This document shows, piece by piece, positions 1 to 12,216 of a stretch of DNA of 64,000 bases. The stretch covers positions 3,917,940 to 3,981,939 of the forward strand of contig CM018048.1 of assembly GCA_008638375.1 (NCBI GenBank). The letters are read 5' to 3'. This stretch comes from Nyssa sinensis (lineage: Eukaryota > Streptophyta > Magnoliopsida > Cornales > Nyssaceae). Position 1 is the first letter of the stretch. Every line of letters begins with the position of its first letter. The notes beneath the pieces were generated by a model, which did not search any database, was not told the origin of the DNA, and was given only the letters and a program-made list of their open reading frames with translations. The position numbers and the translations under genes are program-made.

Positions 1-867
1 AGTCCTTTCAAAATATATTAAATAATAATAAATTTAAAGCACTTTTTGAATTCAATTGTGTAAAATTTTATATTTTGTACAACTAGTGAATTTTTAATCA
101 CCTATTCTTTAATTACATTTTTTTTGGACAAATTTTTACAACTTTGAAAATTAATTCTAATAATATAACACGTGACCAAAAGTTATATAAAACTAAAAAC
201 AATTGGAAATTTTATCATTTTTTTATGAATGTGTAAAATTTCCCAATTTCAATAAAAGTGTAAATATTTACACTTTCACTGGGACGAAGTTTGTCAATGA
301 AAAATTATAAATTTTTACACTTTTAGTGAGTCAAAATTTTACAGTTTTGGATCAATTTTTTTTCTTCAAAATTTCTTCTGCAATATTGATATTGTTTGAT
401 AGATCTCGATTTTTAGAGTCTGAATATATAAATTTTATTAAAAATCGGTCTATAAATTATAAGTTATTGAATTTTAAAATCTTGAATTTTTTTTTGAACA
501 ATGTGCACCATTCTCACGCCTCACCTTCTAAAGTGATGAACTAGTTAGGAATGTAAAAGTATTTTAATCATTGAAGACTTGAAGGACTTGGTGGGTTAAT
601 TGTTTGGAGAGTTGACTGCACGACCCTTTTTAGAAGCCTATTTTGAATAGACATTTTTGAATTAAATTTTTTAGTTTAAATGTGTCTTTGAAAGATACGT
701 CTCTAAAAGCGTTTTTTCAAAATATTTTTTTTTTGCCTTGAAATGTGAAACTTTAATGAGTGATGAATTGTTTAACATTTAGAACTTAACAAACAAAAAA
801 ACGTCTTTTAAAGAGATGTCTCTAAAGGCATCTCTTTTGCAAAGATGTTTCTGTTAAAAATATTGAT
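1..867. other. AT-rich flank without a gene
   Basis: Very AT-rich sequence with homopolymer runs and no splice-bounded or family-like coding segment. The only sizeable open frame (326-544) starts at a GTG and encodes low-complexity Phe/Ile/Asn-rich sequence. I see nothing functional here. The stretch ends in the TCA that is duplicated on the far side of the CACTA element. Confidence 0.6.
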
Positions 868-870
868 TCA

Positions 871-888
871 CACTACAAGAAAATAGGC
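871..888 (+). repeat. Left terminal inverted repeat of the CACTA element
   Basis: 18 bp, CACTACAAGAAAATAGGC, an exact inverse match to 11740-11757. The preceding TCA (868-870) is the left target-site duplication. Confidence 0.97.
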
Positions 889-1440
889 CTTTCGCGGAGT
901 TTCACATTCGCCGCTAAAGGGTTTAAAAACCTCCACTAATTACATTTGTGGGGTTTTTTCTTTTTGACGCCAACGCCTCCGTTGTAATTTTGTTGCGGCA
1001 CTTCAAGAAATGCCACAAATTATTTGTGGCGTTTTTAGTGGCGAATGGATTTGCCATTAAAATAAAAAGTGTCGTTTGATGAATATGAGTATAAATGACG
1101 CATTTAGTGTCATTTTTCTAATTGTCATTAATTTGGTCGCACTTTCGAAAACACTGCTAATAGACAATATTTGTGGCCATTGTATAAACGCTGCTAAAGC
1201 CTTTTTCTTAGTGGCATTTAACAAACGCCACAATGTTGAAAGTTTTTGTGACCATTTTACAACCGTCGCAAAAACATCTGTGGCATTTATCGTTTCTGGC
1301 AATTATTTTACCGCCGCTAAAATGTGGCAAAAAATTCACCTTCTACAACTACCGCTAAAAGCATTTAATTTTATGAGAATTCTTTAAACGCCGCAAAAAA
1401 GTTTGTGGCGATTATCTTTTGTGGTAATTTTTTATATGAA
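889..1440. repeat. Left subterminal repeat region of the CACTA element
   Basis: Short GC-richer units recur in both orientations here, for example CGCCGCTAAA-like, GCCACAAA-like and TTTGTGGCG-like motifs at about 910-1420, against an AT-rich background. In En/Spm elements such subterminal motifs bind the second element-encoded protein. That role is inferred by analogy. The open frames at 1057-1387 only reflect the repeats. Confidence 0.75.
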
Positions 1441-2800
1441 GAAAAAATCTGCTGCTAATATGCTCCTAATTGTAGGAATGATCACTTTTTAAAATGATTT
1501 TAACCTATTCTTGCAAAATTTTAAACACATTCACTAATTAAGCGCACTAAATACTCAATACATCAATCCACACATAAGATGTCATATACCAAAACTCATC
1601 CATTCATATAAAACCAAATTAAAATCTCACTTGACATCACCAACTCAAATCCAAATTAATATCCATACAAATAAAATCCAAGATAAATAATCTCTCAATA
1701 TCCAAGTAAGATAGTCATCAAACAAGTAACAAATATAATAGTCATCAACAACCAAATAACCAGGAAAAAAAACTCCTAAAGAAAAGTCTCAAATAAGTAA
1801 AAAGCATGCTAATTAAAATGAACTCCAACTCCAAGCAACATTAACAACAGCCCACCATAAAAAACAACAATTCAACGAGAAGCCCAACATCAAAGACAAT
1901 AGTCCATCATTTACTCATTCTCATTAACTTAACAAAATGCAAAATAAATAAATAAATTAGTTTATACAAGCTAATATTTAGTTGTAAAATTATGATATTA
2001 GAAAAAAATAACACATACCACATCACTAATTTGTCATGCAATATTTTCTCCAATAGCCTCTTGAAGCATGTCAACATATCAAGGGGCCTTATCAAAGGAT
2101 AGCGGGGCTTTTCAACCTCCTTAATATTTATTTCACAAAAGTATGGTTCAAGTGCCACCCCTTCTACTTTTCTTGATGGGTCCTAGCAATGGATCGTTTC
2201 GCCACAACTACTTTGGGTATTTGGAAGCTAAGAAGATGAACTTTCATTCCCACCTACAATTATCATTAATACATTTTTTTAAAAATAAACCTAACTATTT
2301 AAGATTTTAGTTATTATATATTTATATAGACCTAGCAAAAAAAAAACATATGTATAGAGTATTGAATTATAAGAGAATGTTGTAATTATTAAATGAAAGA
2401 CTTACCCTTGGAGTAGCATTGTTGTGTTGAGGTTGCTTCTTTATTTCTTTTGCTGGAGGTTCCTGCATTAGATATTTGAATTGAATGATATGAGTTACTA
2501 ATTACTAATGTAATCACCAAAAAGAAAACATATTTAACCTCATGAGGCGAAGAAGGTGGTGTCTGTGAGGGAGATGACAACTGATCATCTGAGTTTGCAC
2601 CCACTGATAGATGTGGTTGGTGAGTACTTGATGCATTTGGAACTTATTTTAAATTAGATAACTATATTGTATATTGATTTTTTTTAAATGAAGATCAGTA
2701 TAATCTTAAATTTATAAACAATTAAATTTATCATACCTGTCCAGTGCTTGAACCAATAAAGGGTGCACCATTCATTAGAAATCCTATTTTTTGCATATGA
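1441..2800. other. CACTA interior without recognisable coding sequence
   Basis: AT-rich sequence between the subterminal repeats and the second CACTA gene. On the minus strand 2389-2604 has a short open stretch rich in Ser, Pro and Gln that may be a 3' exon of that gene, but I recognise no domain. Nothing else is supportable. Confidence 0.4.
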
Positions 2801-2802
2801 AC

Positions 2803-5231
2803 TCACATTATCTCAACTGTTGCGAATAATGATTCACATTTATTCTTCCAGTTGTTGATCTCACCCTGCATCTTATCTAACTTTTCTTTCATATGCTCAA
2901 ATTCTCTCATATTCTCATCATCCCGTTTGCGAGCAAATAAAGCAGATGGGGTGGGACCTAAGTCGTAAGTCCTCACACGACCATGCCTTTCTGGTCCCAT
3001 GATATTGGAGAAAACCTTCTCACGAAAATCTAATGATTGTGAAGATTCTGGTACCTGTGAAAGTTGTTCGTTGAACTTTAATGCAAAATTTTCATAGTTA
3101 GTGAATATAGTAAATAATAAACATCATTTTCATATAAATATGACATTGTTCTGTGTGCATAATATGTATTAAACATACAAGTGTATCAGTTGATGCCTGG
3201 TCAACTATTTGACCATTTTTCTTGGTATGTGTTTGAATAAACATGGTAATTCGATCTGGTTCCTTCCCAGTATTTCTTTAACTACATTAAAAGATAGTGT
3301 AAATATTTGTATTAAATTAAATATGTATAAGTTTACAACATAATAATTTAAAATTTCCTTACAACTTAATATTTTATTTTACTTTATTCTGAACACGGCA
3401 ATGGGCCATTCTTCTAGTTTAGTAGCTCATTTTCTACTTAGCACGATTAGCTTTATTGATTTCACTACGTTCTTATAATAAATTATAGATTTTCAAGAAA
3501 ATTTGTCAATAAATTGTGTAAGATAGATAAATAAAAAAATTATAGACAACTAGTATTTATAAGTTTCATACCCTTGCAGATTTAGAACCCTAATGTTGGA
3601 TTAGATATTCCTACTAATTTTCTATTACCCTATCTGGATGATGCGCAGGGCACTCTTCATCAATGTCAAATGCATCATAGAAATCTTTTTTCAGGCGACA
3701 TTTCCAGTCCTTCCATTTCTTGGCAAGGAATTTCATGCAGTTGGATTTAAATGTATCTTCTACTTCGGTATTTTCCTGTATTAAAAGAACTACATATGTA
3801 AGCATCATATAAATAAAATAAAAGGGTTCTAAACTATTATTATTATATGTTCTTATAGTTCTTATACCTTCACATCATCAAAAACACGATTCTTAAATTC
3901 TTTCGGCATATTTCTCCAATCTTTATATGTTAGGGGTAATCTTTGTCCGCTTCTAGCTATAATACTCAATAGTGTTTGAAGAGCTGCTACCTTGTCTCCA
4001 ATTGGGAGCAATAGCTCATCTAACTCGACATTCAATACATGCCTTGTATTATTAGGTTATTTAATCTTGTTGTTCCACACACTCTATGTCTTGTTGATTT
4101 ATATTCTGGCTATTTCATATGATTGTACATCCTGTGTGGAATTTTATTGATCTTGATATTCGGTAGGTGCCCGAGGTTATGCTCAGTCACAATGGCCCAT
4201 CTATTCATAGACTGCGAGGTGGACCCTTTGGGGTCTTATGTGTCATTTGAGGACTTGAGATGAAAAAGCTCTCACGCTATTCTTTAAGCCCAAGAGAGAG
4301 AGGCGGACTTGAATGTGCATAATATAGGGTATGTCGGGCCCCGTGATGTTTACACAGCTATAATGTTAGAACTCAATGATGATATATTTTCGCATTCGTT
4401 GAATGATCATATTCTATGTCCTATGAATGATCATATTGTTGCAAGTATGATACACTTTTGATTGCCTATCGTTTTTATTTGTGGCAGCAAATCATCATGA
4501 TAGGTTAGATCCCTTTTTGATTAATTTTGTCATCACCTTCTTGTATCATATTATGGGATATGCCTTTTTTTTGGACCCTTGGGTCATTGTTGCTTATTTT
4601 GGTGACTGGCTATCTGTTATTTCCTTACTCTATTATTCTTGTGGACTAACCCTGACCCATGGAAGAGCTACAAAATTACTTACTGAGCTTTGTTAGCTTA
4701 CTCCAGTTTTAATTCCTTTTTTTAGGACAACAAGATTTAGGAGGACCTTCAGGTGCTTAGGAGGTCTAGACGCCTATGAGCCACTGGTAGCCTTTTGGGA
4801 GTTTTGTATTAACTGAATACTGTAAAGTCTTAATGTCTCCCATGTCTCCACGGTCTTGATGGTTTTGTGTTTGTGAGGATCTGTAATATAAACACTTTTA
4901 TTTTTGGCATGTATAAATGATAAGCTAATAATGGTACCAAATTTAGAAAAATGCATGAAATTTGAATTAAAAATAACACATGTTAATATAAAAGTACATA
5001 CATTCCTACAGAAATGCTTGAGGAAGACTGTAGTAATGTATGAACTGGTGATGGTGATGGTGATGGTGGTGGTGATGGTAGTGGTGGTGGTCTGGGAGGT
5101 TTGGTTTGGGGTTGGGGTTGACTGGAAGTGGGGGCTGTTGGTCGAGGAGGGTTGGTTTGGGGTTCGGGTTGATTGGTGGTGGGGTGTGGGTTTATTGATT
5201 TTTCCAAATATGTTATCTTCCGTGACCTCAT
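2803..5231 (-). pseudogene. Second CACTA protein (Ptta/En/Spm plant transposase domain), decayed
   Basis: Read right to left, pieces of one protein appear. 5231-4983 is a Pro/Ser/Thr-rich N-terminal part. About 4040-3867 encodes a segment containing RLPLTYKDWRNMPKEFKNRV followed by a GT donor. 3808-3614 encodes a piece with KKWKDWKCRLKKDFYDAF and CPAHHPDRV. 3000-2803 encodes GPERHGRVRTYDLGPTPSAL and then a Lys/Glu-rich coiled-coil-like stretch. The W-x-x-W-K and GRVR-x-x-GLGPTP-type motifs are typical of the Ptta/En/Spm family carried as the second gene of plant CACTA elements (DNA-binding, TNPA-like role). About 0.8 kb of unrelated sequence (4057-4890) splits the N-terminal piece from the rest. 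Exon borders are only partly resolved. Confidence 0.75.
4057..4890. mobile_element. Unidentified insertion splitting the second CACTA gene
   Basis: The coding trace stops at about 4057 and resumes near 4983. The sequence between is compositionally different: GC-richer patches at 4160-4330 and 4730-4860 and no match to the Ptta frame on either strand. I could not find clean terminal repeats or a target duplication, so the element class is unknown. The longest open frame in it (4481-4696, +) is hydrophobic and unrecognised. Confidence 0.4.
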
Positions 5232-5344
5232 GTTAAAAAAATCTGTAAGATTAGATAGAACTTAAACAACCATTAAAAAGAAGTTACTAATTCAAATAAT
5301 CATTACAATGATAAAGAATTGGTATATGTGTTGGAAAAAAAAAA

Positions 5345-5368
5345 ACACAAACACACACACACACACAC
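5345..5368. repeat. CA-rich microsatellite
   Basis: An A-run followed by about nine CA dinucleotides inside the CACTA element. Confidence 0.7.
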
Positions 5369-5436
5369 TATAATAAGGTCATGCAAGAATAAAATGTTGA
5401 ATATTGAAAACAAAATAAAATAATATTATAAAATTG

Positions 5437-8400
5437 CTAATCATCATCACTTTTAGTGTCAACATCATCATCACTCTCAGTGTCAACATCATCTTCTTCA
5501 ACAATATTTACATCAATTGTTGCTCCATCGACACCACGCATAACCCATGCGGAATCTTCATCATTTGTGAATGTATTATCATCCAAATGCTGACCATTAT
5601 ATGGTTCCACTTGTGGTTCTGTCATGTGCTCTTTCGCTAGCACATCAAACACGTCCCTAGGTGTCATAATCACAACGATATGCCAATCTTTCTCCAATGA
5701 ATCTTGCACATACCAGACTTGTTGTGCTTGTGACGCAAGAATGAAAGGTTCATCTCCCAATCGATTTTCTTTGTACAACAAATGTTTGAAGTTAACTAAT
5801 GTGAACCCGAGCTCATTTATCTTTCTTCCTACATTGTTTATCGAAGTTCAATAATGTCTGTTAAAACTCCATAGAAACTGACATCCCCTTCAACTGGGTT
5901 CTTGTCTCTCGCACTTTCAAAACTAGTCGTACTTGCATTCAACAAAACGCCACTATTTTGAGTTTTTCTTTTACTCTCACGTTTTTTTGTTTGAAATCTG
6001 AACCCATTTATTACATATCCCGTATATCTTCTTCCCCACTGGCCAGGACTCGCAGAAATATTTCAATTTCAAGTGATATTTGTGCATTACTTGTTTGTCT
6101 CAGTTGCTTAACCTACATTTTTTTTGTAAAAAAAAAATTAGCATGGCATGTCTGGCATACCAAGTTAATTACATATGAATATATCTACTTACATGATCCA
6201 TAAACCAAATGTAAAATATTTCATTGTGAATACGACAAATTTGGTGCTCTCTTGCATGAGGCTTTTCAATCCTAAGCAATGTAACGTGTCCTATCAAGTT
6301 AATGTGTCAATAAAGATTTACTCATATTATAATTCAGTCATATTTTTATGAAATATAAGTGAGAGGTGTCTTACTCTCAAAATGAAGTGATTGCATCGAA
6401 GTTCATTAGCACATACCGATATGCTTGAGCCTATGTGATGTCATCAAGGTGAAATTGTTTTCCATTCCCTAATCCCCAACCAAACTTGTTATTTCCATTA
6501 TAATTCCTAATTGGGCGGTGGACTTAGTTTCAACATCCTCTAAATACCTTCCGCAAAAATTCATGCATTCTTCTACTAAATACCCTTCAGCAATTGAGCT
6601 CTCGGGATGAGCTCGATTACGTATATATAACTTTAATGTAAGTAGAAACCTAAAAGCACAATAAAAAATTAAAGATCTTAAAAACATTATACAATTTATA
6701 AAATTCAATACAATAAATATAAAATTAAATACATTAAACATATGCCTTTCAATGGGGTACATCCATCGATATTGTACCTGTCCAGCAATTATTGCCTCCT
6801 CAGCTAAATGGATGGGCAAATGCTCCATAATATCAAAGAAGGATGGCGAAAATATTTTCTCAAGATGGCAGAGTATGATTGCAATATGATCTTGAAGAGT
6901 TTGAAACTCTTTTGTAGTCATAACTTTAGAACACATCTGTCTAAAAAAATTTCATAATTCAATTACTGCCTGACTCACATTCTTCGGCAATGATTTTTGC
7001 ATTGCTAGGGAAAGTAATTGTTGCATCAAAATATGACAGTCATGGCTCTTAAAACCAAAAATTGTGTGATCTTTCAAATTCACACGCTGTGAAATATTCG
7101 ATGCATAACCATTCGGAACCTTGACATTCTTTAGCACTTTACAAAAAATATCTTTGTGTTGTTTGTCCATTATGAAGCATGCAGCAGGTATATACACTTT
7201 GTCATTCCCTCGTTGCTGGGGGTGCAACGTTTTTTGAATACCCATAGCTTCAAGATCACGCCGAGCCTTCAAACTATCCTTTGTTTTCCTAACAATACCT
7301 AATAGTGTCCATAATATATTTTCGCACACATTTCTTTCAATATGCATAACATCAAGATTGTGGCGGATGAGATTATGCTCCCAGTATAGTAATTGAAAGA
7401 ATATGCTATTCTTTTTTCACTGTTTCTTCCAATTCAAAGGATCTTTATCATGTGTAATTTCTCTTATTTTCCTTTGTTTTGTTCTTTTTTTTTTTTTTAG
7501 GTTGCTCGACTTTTTCATATTTTGTTACCACACTATGTAACTGTTGTAACATCTTCGTCCCAGATAATCGTTTGGGTTGAACTTGCATCTCTCGCATGCC
7601 ACCAAAAGATACTCTATCTTTTCGAAATTTATGGTTTGGTTTTAAAAATCCTCGATGACCCATGTAACAAAACTTACTACAATGAAACAACCATTCAGAT
7701 CGAGTGTCTTTGTTGCAGTAAGGACATGTATATCTACCTTTAGTGCTCCATCCCGTCAAGTTTGCATATGCTGGGAAGTCACTTATTGTCCATAATAATG
7801 CTGCATGTATGCGAAACATCTGATTTGTTGATGCATCATAAGTCAGAACACCATCCACCCATAATTCATTCAGTTCTCCAATCAACAGTTGTAAATACAC
7901 ATCAATGTTATTACTAAGAGAACGAGGCCCATCAATTAGCACAGATAAGAAAAAAAATGGTTGCTTCATGCACATCTATAGTGGTAAGTTGTATAGCATT
8001 AACACAACAGGCCACATGCTATGAGCAATGGTCATTGTCCTAAATAGATTGAATCCATCAAATGCTAGCCCAAGTCTAACATTACGACTGTCATATGCAA
8101 ACACTAGATTTTGCTCATTAAATTTCTTCCAGGCAAGGGAATCAGTAGGATGCCTTAATACACCATCATCGGTGCGTCCCTCTGCATGCCATTTCATGAG
8201 AGAAGCGGTTTTTGATGACATAAATAACCTTTTAAGCCTCGGCTTCAAAGGAAAATACCTAACTTGTTTCGTAGCAACCTTTTAAGTTTTATCAACATAT
8301 CTAGATGCATGACAATTGTTACATTCTGTCTTATCCTTCTCCTCATTTCTATATATCATACAATCATTACGGCATGCATCAAACTTTTCATAAGTGAAGT

Positions 8401-9038
8401 CAAGGTCATCAATAATCTTCTTAGCTTCATAAAATGACTTTGGTAATGTTACACCATTAGGAAAAGATTCTTTCAACAATTCTAACACCATCGTGAATGA
8501 CTTGTTAGACCAAGAACACATCACTTTTATAACCATCAACTAGACAAGAAACGAAAGTGTTGTAAACTTATTGCAACCTAGATATAGTTCGCACTCTGCA
8601 TCTTTTAGAAGTTTAAAATATGCCTCTGTTTCTATATCAGGACCTTCTATAGTTTGACTTGGTTATCGTCAACAACATCATTCATGTTAAGAATCCCAAA
8701 TGCATCATGTATCATTCCAACCATGTCATCACACATACTCAATTCTAAATTTGGTCTCCTCGCCGCATCATCATCACGTCCATCAGTGTATAAAGGTTCA
8801 CCGTGATAAATCCAATTTTTATAATTTCAAAGAAACCCATTTACAATCATATGCTCATATGCAACTTTTTCTTGAACAAGTTTGATATTCTGATACTTCT
8901 TACATGGACAATATATTTCTGACCCAGGAAGGTTATTAGCCATTGCAAAATTGAGAAGTTCGTTGGCCCCTTTGACATTGACTCATCTAACTTATATTCC
9001 AAATCAATCCAACTCTTATCCATAGGTTTGTTCATCAA
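5437..9038 (-). pseudogene. CACTA TNP2-type transposase, broken
   Basis: Domains run right to left in the usual order. A transposase-associated N-terminus has MDKSWI near 9020. A zinc-finger-like piece has CRNDCMIYRNE and ECNNCHASRY (8539-8282). The TNP2 (Transposase_21) core follows: KTASLMKWHAEGR, HPTDSLAWK and LAFDGFNLFRTM (8248-7976), then DVYLQLLIGELNELWVDGV, TYDAS, DFPAYANLTGWSTKGRYTCP and CNKDT (7975-7448). DUF4218-like parts contain MHIERNVCENI (7347-6952) and YRWMYPIERHMF (6936-6469). A DUF4216-like tail contains QVWYVQDSLEKDWHIVV (5781-5437). Stops and frame changes separate these blocks. A clear one is a TAG at 7976-7978 where family members have Trp before MCMKQPFF. No intact protein can be made, so autonomous activity is unlikely. 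Confidence 0.9.
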
Positions 9039-9982
9039 CTATTATCACCTGAAGTATAACAAATATATACTTAATCAACAAAAAATAAGAGAATTTGCTA
9101 TCACTAAAATCAAATATAAAATATTTAATTCTTATTTGTAATGCATACATAATGAATCCCATTTTCCTTCAACTCTATTCTAATAGGTGAGGTGTTCCTA
9201 TCCCATTCAGGAATGCACAATCCACATTGTATTCAGTAGCTTTTACTTTTCTCCATATCAAAAAAATTTTGGCAGCATCTCCCATTAGTTCTCCAAGTAC
9301 ATGACTTATATTAGTCACACGCACTTTGAGCTTGTCAATTATCATGTGCGTGTAACTAATCTATGTGTGTACTCGAAGAACAATAGGGATGCCTGGCTAA
9401 TTTTTTTTAATATAGAACGAAATAGAAGCTACTGACTACAATGTAGATAGTGCATTCCCAAACTGTCCAATTGGGACAATTCAAGAATCGTTAGAAGACA
9501 AACAATTTTTATCGCCAAGAGTACATAGTAGTTGTTAACTTCAATTAATTCTGTCACAAAATAATAATTCATAGTTAACAACTACTAAGTATTACAGAAG
9601 TGATAGTGGCATTGCATGTCCGTCATCGATTCTTGAACGGGTTTTAGGTTTAATGAATGCATGAATGCATCGATTAAAAATTATAAAATAAAATAAAAAA
9701 CCAACTATTAACAAAAATTATATATACATCAATTATCTTAGTTCATGGACTGTAGAGTTTATTTTGGATAAATTAGGTACATTCATGGTTAAAATATGTT
9801 TCTCATATATTTGGTTCAATTATTTGAATTTATAATAGGAATTCTTTTCTATCTTTTTTTTTTTCACTCATTCCACATGTGAATGGATTACACATATGTT
9901 CGATAAACCATTATGCCTATGACAATAATAATTCTCTTATAATATATTTTGAAATCCATTTATTTTTAAAATTCATGTCTAT
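9039..9982. other. CACTA interior upstream of the transposase gene
   Basis: AT-rich sequence between the transposase N-terminus and the duplication at 9983. It presumably contains leader or promoter sequence for the minus-strand transposase gene, but no motif is clear enough to call. Confidence 0.35.
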
Positions 9983-10154
9983 AAGCTTAATATCATTTTG
10001 TAATTATATAAAAAAAAATTAAGGTAGTATTTAATAACATTTTTACTTACTTTTTTATTTTTTTTAAAAAGCTTAATATCATTTTGTAATTATATAAAAA
10101 AAAATTAAGGTAGTATTTAATAACATTTTTACTTACTTTTTTATTTTTTTTAAA
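9983..10154. repeat. 86-bp direct tandem duplication
   Basis: The unit beginning AAGCTTAATATCATTTTG is present twice, at 9983-10068 and 10069-10154, and the copies look identical. It lies inside the CACTA element and is non-coding. Confidence 0.9.
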
Positions 10155-10654
10155 AAAAAATAAGCAAAAAACTAAAAGTAATAGTTGATTATTTTTATTT
10201 TTGGGAGATTATTGTGTGAAATGTTTTTTATTTCTACTTTTTATTTGCAAAACAAAAATTAAAAAGGTTATTTTTTTTACTTAATAAAAATACTAAAAGA
10301 AAAGTTTTATCAAACGATGCCATGAGTTCTCGTAGGATTTAATTTTGATACCATGTTCATGCTACGTTAGATGTTATATTGGCATGTTTACACATGTTTA
10401 GAAACTAAGGTTGACTTGATTTGATTTGGTAGCATGATTTAATTGACTTTTTAGTTTTGACCATGCATTAGGGTTTGATTTTGTGTTTGGTTGGTTTTAT
10501 GTAATCAGTCGTTTGTTTATATTAGATTCCATATACCAACCATGTTTTCAAAAGTAAGACAACTTTTTATTTTTGATTTATTTATTTGAATGAATTTCTT
10601 AATTTTTTCAAGACTAGAATGGGATTTATGTCAATTGTGGGACTAGTAGCGTTG

Positions 10655-10657
<3 letters not shown>

Positions 10658-10695
<38 letters not shown>
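10658..10695. repeat. TA microsatellite
   Basis: About 18 TA dinucleotides within the CACTA element. A second, shorter TA run lies at about 10881-10899. Confidence 0.9.
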
Positions 10696-11439
10696 TTTTT
10701 GATGTCACTTAATTCTACTTGTAGTCAGAATTTTGGTGAATAAATCCCATCCAAGTGGAAAATCATTTATAGAATATCAGAGAATTTTCATATGTTCTGT
10801 TCAATTAGAGACTCTGTGTCTTGGTTTTGCAGGGATCGGGCGGTATCACAATTAATAAATTGGTACGATTAAATATTTTATATATATATATATATATATT
10901 CATATAGGTATACTTTTAGATTATTTGTTCAATTCGTTTGGTTCTTAAGAAATGGTGGAAAAGAGAAGAAAAGATAATTTTGGGCATTCTGTTTTCTATT
11001 GTTCTTGTTGTTTCCTTGCAAATCAAATTGAACCAAAGAACAAGTAAGTAAATATACCAAAACCTAACACTAACAGATAAATAATTAAGAACACATATTC
11101 ATTAAAAGATAAGAAGCAAATAATAAAAAAGGAGGAACATTGAGATGAAAGAGAAAGAGTTAAATTTATCATATGGTTTATTGTCTACAGCAAGTGAAGT
11201 TTCAAACCTTAACTGGGAAGCTACAATGTCCAAGGGCCGCTGCGCAATGATGATCACTTCGAAACCCTAGCAGGGGTATGCGTTGAGGAGAGGGGTAGCC
11301 GAGAATTTAGGAAATATTTAGGGTTTTAAAGTTGTCTTTTGATGTGTACATGAAATAGGCAAGTTCACGTGTGTTAATGTATAACACGCTGATGGGGGGA
11401 GGGGGGAATTCTTAATCGTGACGTTTCGGTTTTTTCACA

Positions 11440-11739
11440 CTTTTTTATAAAAAATAATTAAACATTTAACGGTGATTACAATAACATGCCGCTAATTATC
11501 CAAACGAACCGTTAATCAAAACCACCGCTAATTAGTGGCGCCACTAGCGGCAATTACTAAAAATTGTCATTTTTTTTCATTAAAACGATTTCGTTTTTTA
11601 GAAATAAGTGGCGATTATAGGAAATGACGCTCATTTACGACAGTTATTTTAAAGCTCCGCTAAATAGTGATGGTTATTTTTGATTGCCACCAATTTGTGG
11701 CGGTTTGTTCGAAGTACCGCTAAGAATTTGCTTCAAAAA
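11440..11739. repeat. Right subterminal repeat region of the CACTA element
   Basis: Repeated CCGCTAA, TAGTGGCG and AGCGGCA-type motifs in both orientations mirror the left subterminal block. They run up to the right terminal inverted repeat. Confidence 0.75.
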
Positions 11740-11757
11740 GCCTATTTTCTTGTAGTG
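11740..11757 (-). repeat. Right terminal inverted repeat of the CACTA element
   Basis: 18 bp, the exact reverse complement of 871-888, followed by the TCA target duplication at 11758-11760. Confidence 0.97.
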
Positions 11758-11760
11758 TCA

Positions 11761-12216
11761 AAAGTTTTTTTTTTTTTGATATTTTAAAAAAATGAATTCA
11801 AAAATTAACTAAAAAATTGTATGAGTTCGAGAATTAACTAAAAGAGTACATGAATTGTGAAAAAAATAAAAATAAATTACATGATGTCGGCTCAAATATT
11901 ATTTCTCCAAATTTATTTTTAACTCTTTTAATTAAAAATTCATAAATTCAAAAGTTTAATTCTCACCATTTTTGTATTACTGGAATAGGCACAGCAAGGC
12001 TAGCAGCCTATTTACAATTCTGCGAGATAGTGACCCTATACGTACAAAATGAGAGATTAGTTGCATTACTTGATACCTCATTTGTTCCCAAAATAAAAAG
12101 AAAAAAGGAAAAACACCAAGGGCTAAGAATAGCAAGGTTATATGGCCGTCGCAAACATTGATACCAATGTTTGTTTGTGTATGTGTGTATATATAGGTGA
12201 TGGGCATTCCGATCAA
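11761..12216 (+). promoter_or_regulatory. Proximal promoter and 5' leader of the trihelix gene
   Basis: This is all that separates the CACTA right end from the predicted start codon. It holds AT-rich sequence and a TGTGTATATATAG stretch at about 12186-12196. No TATA box can be assigned with confidence. An in-frame ATG at 12142 lies within the leader and is an alternative start. Confidence 0.4.

Larger units (their letters stand above)
871..11757 (-). mobile_element. Complete CACTA (En/Spm-type) DNA transposon, 10,887 bp
   Basis: The element starts CACTACAAGAAAATAGGC at 871 and ends with the exact reverse complement at 11740-11757. It is flanked by a 3-bp duplication, TCA at 868-870 and TCA at 11758-11760, the hallmark size for CACTA elements. 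GC-richer subterminal repeats built on GCCGCTAA/TTAGCGGC-like units lie inside both ends. The interior carries the two usual CACTA genes on the minus strand: a TNP2-type transposase (5437-9038) and a second protein with a Ptta/En/Spm domain (2803-5231). Both are broken by stops, frameshifts and one insertion, so the copy is probably unable to move itself. Its perfect ends mean it could still have been moved in trans. It sits 460 bp upstream of the trihelix start codon. Confidence 0.95.

Noticed and set aside
326..544. Open frame on the plus strand
   Set aside because: Starts at GTG, low-complexity AT-rich translation, no homology, no splice context.
4904..5236. Plus-strand open frame rich in Val, Met and Trp
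   Set aside because: Antisense shadow of the Pro-rich N-terminus of the second CACTA protein.
10658..10695. Regular repeats as a possible CRISPR array
   Set aside because: Simple TA microsatellite in a plant genome; no spacers. The same applies to the other dinucleotide tracts.
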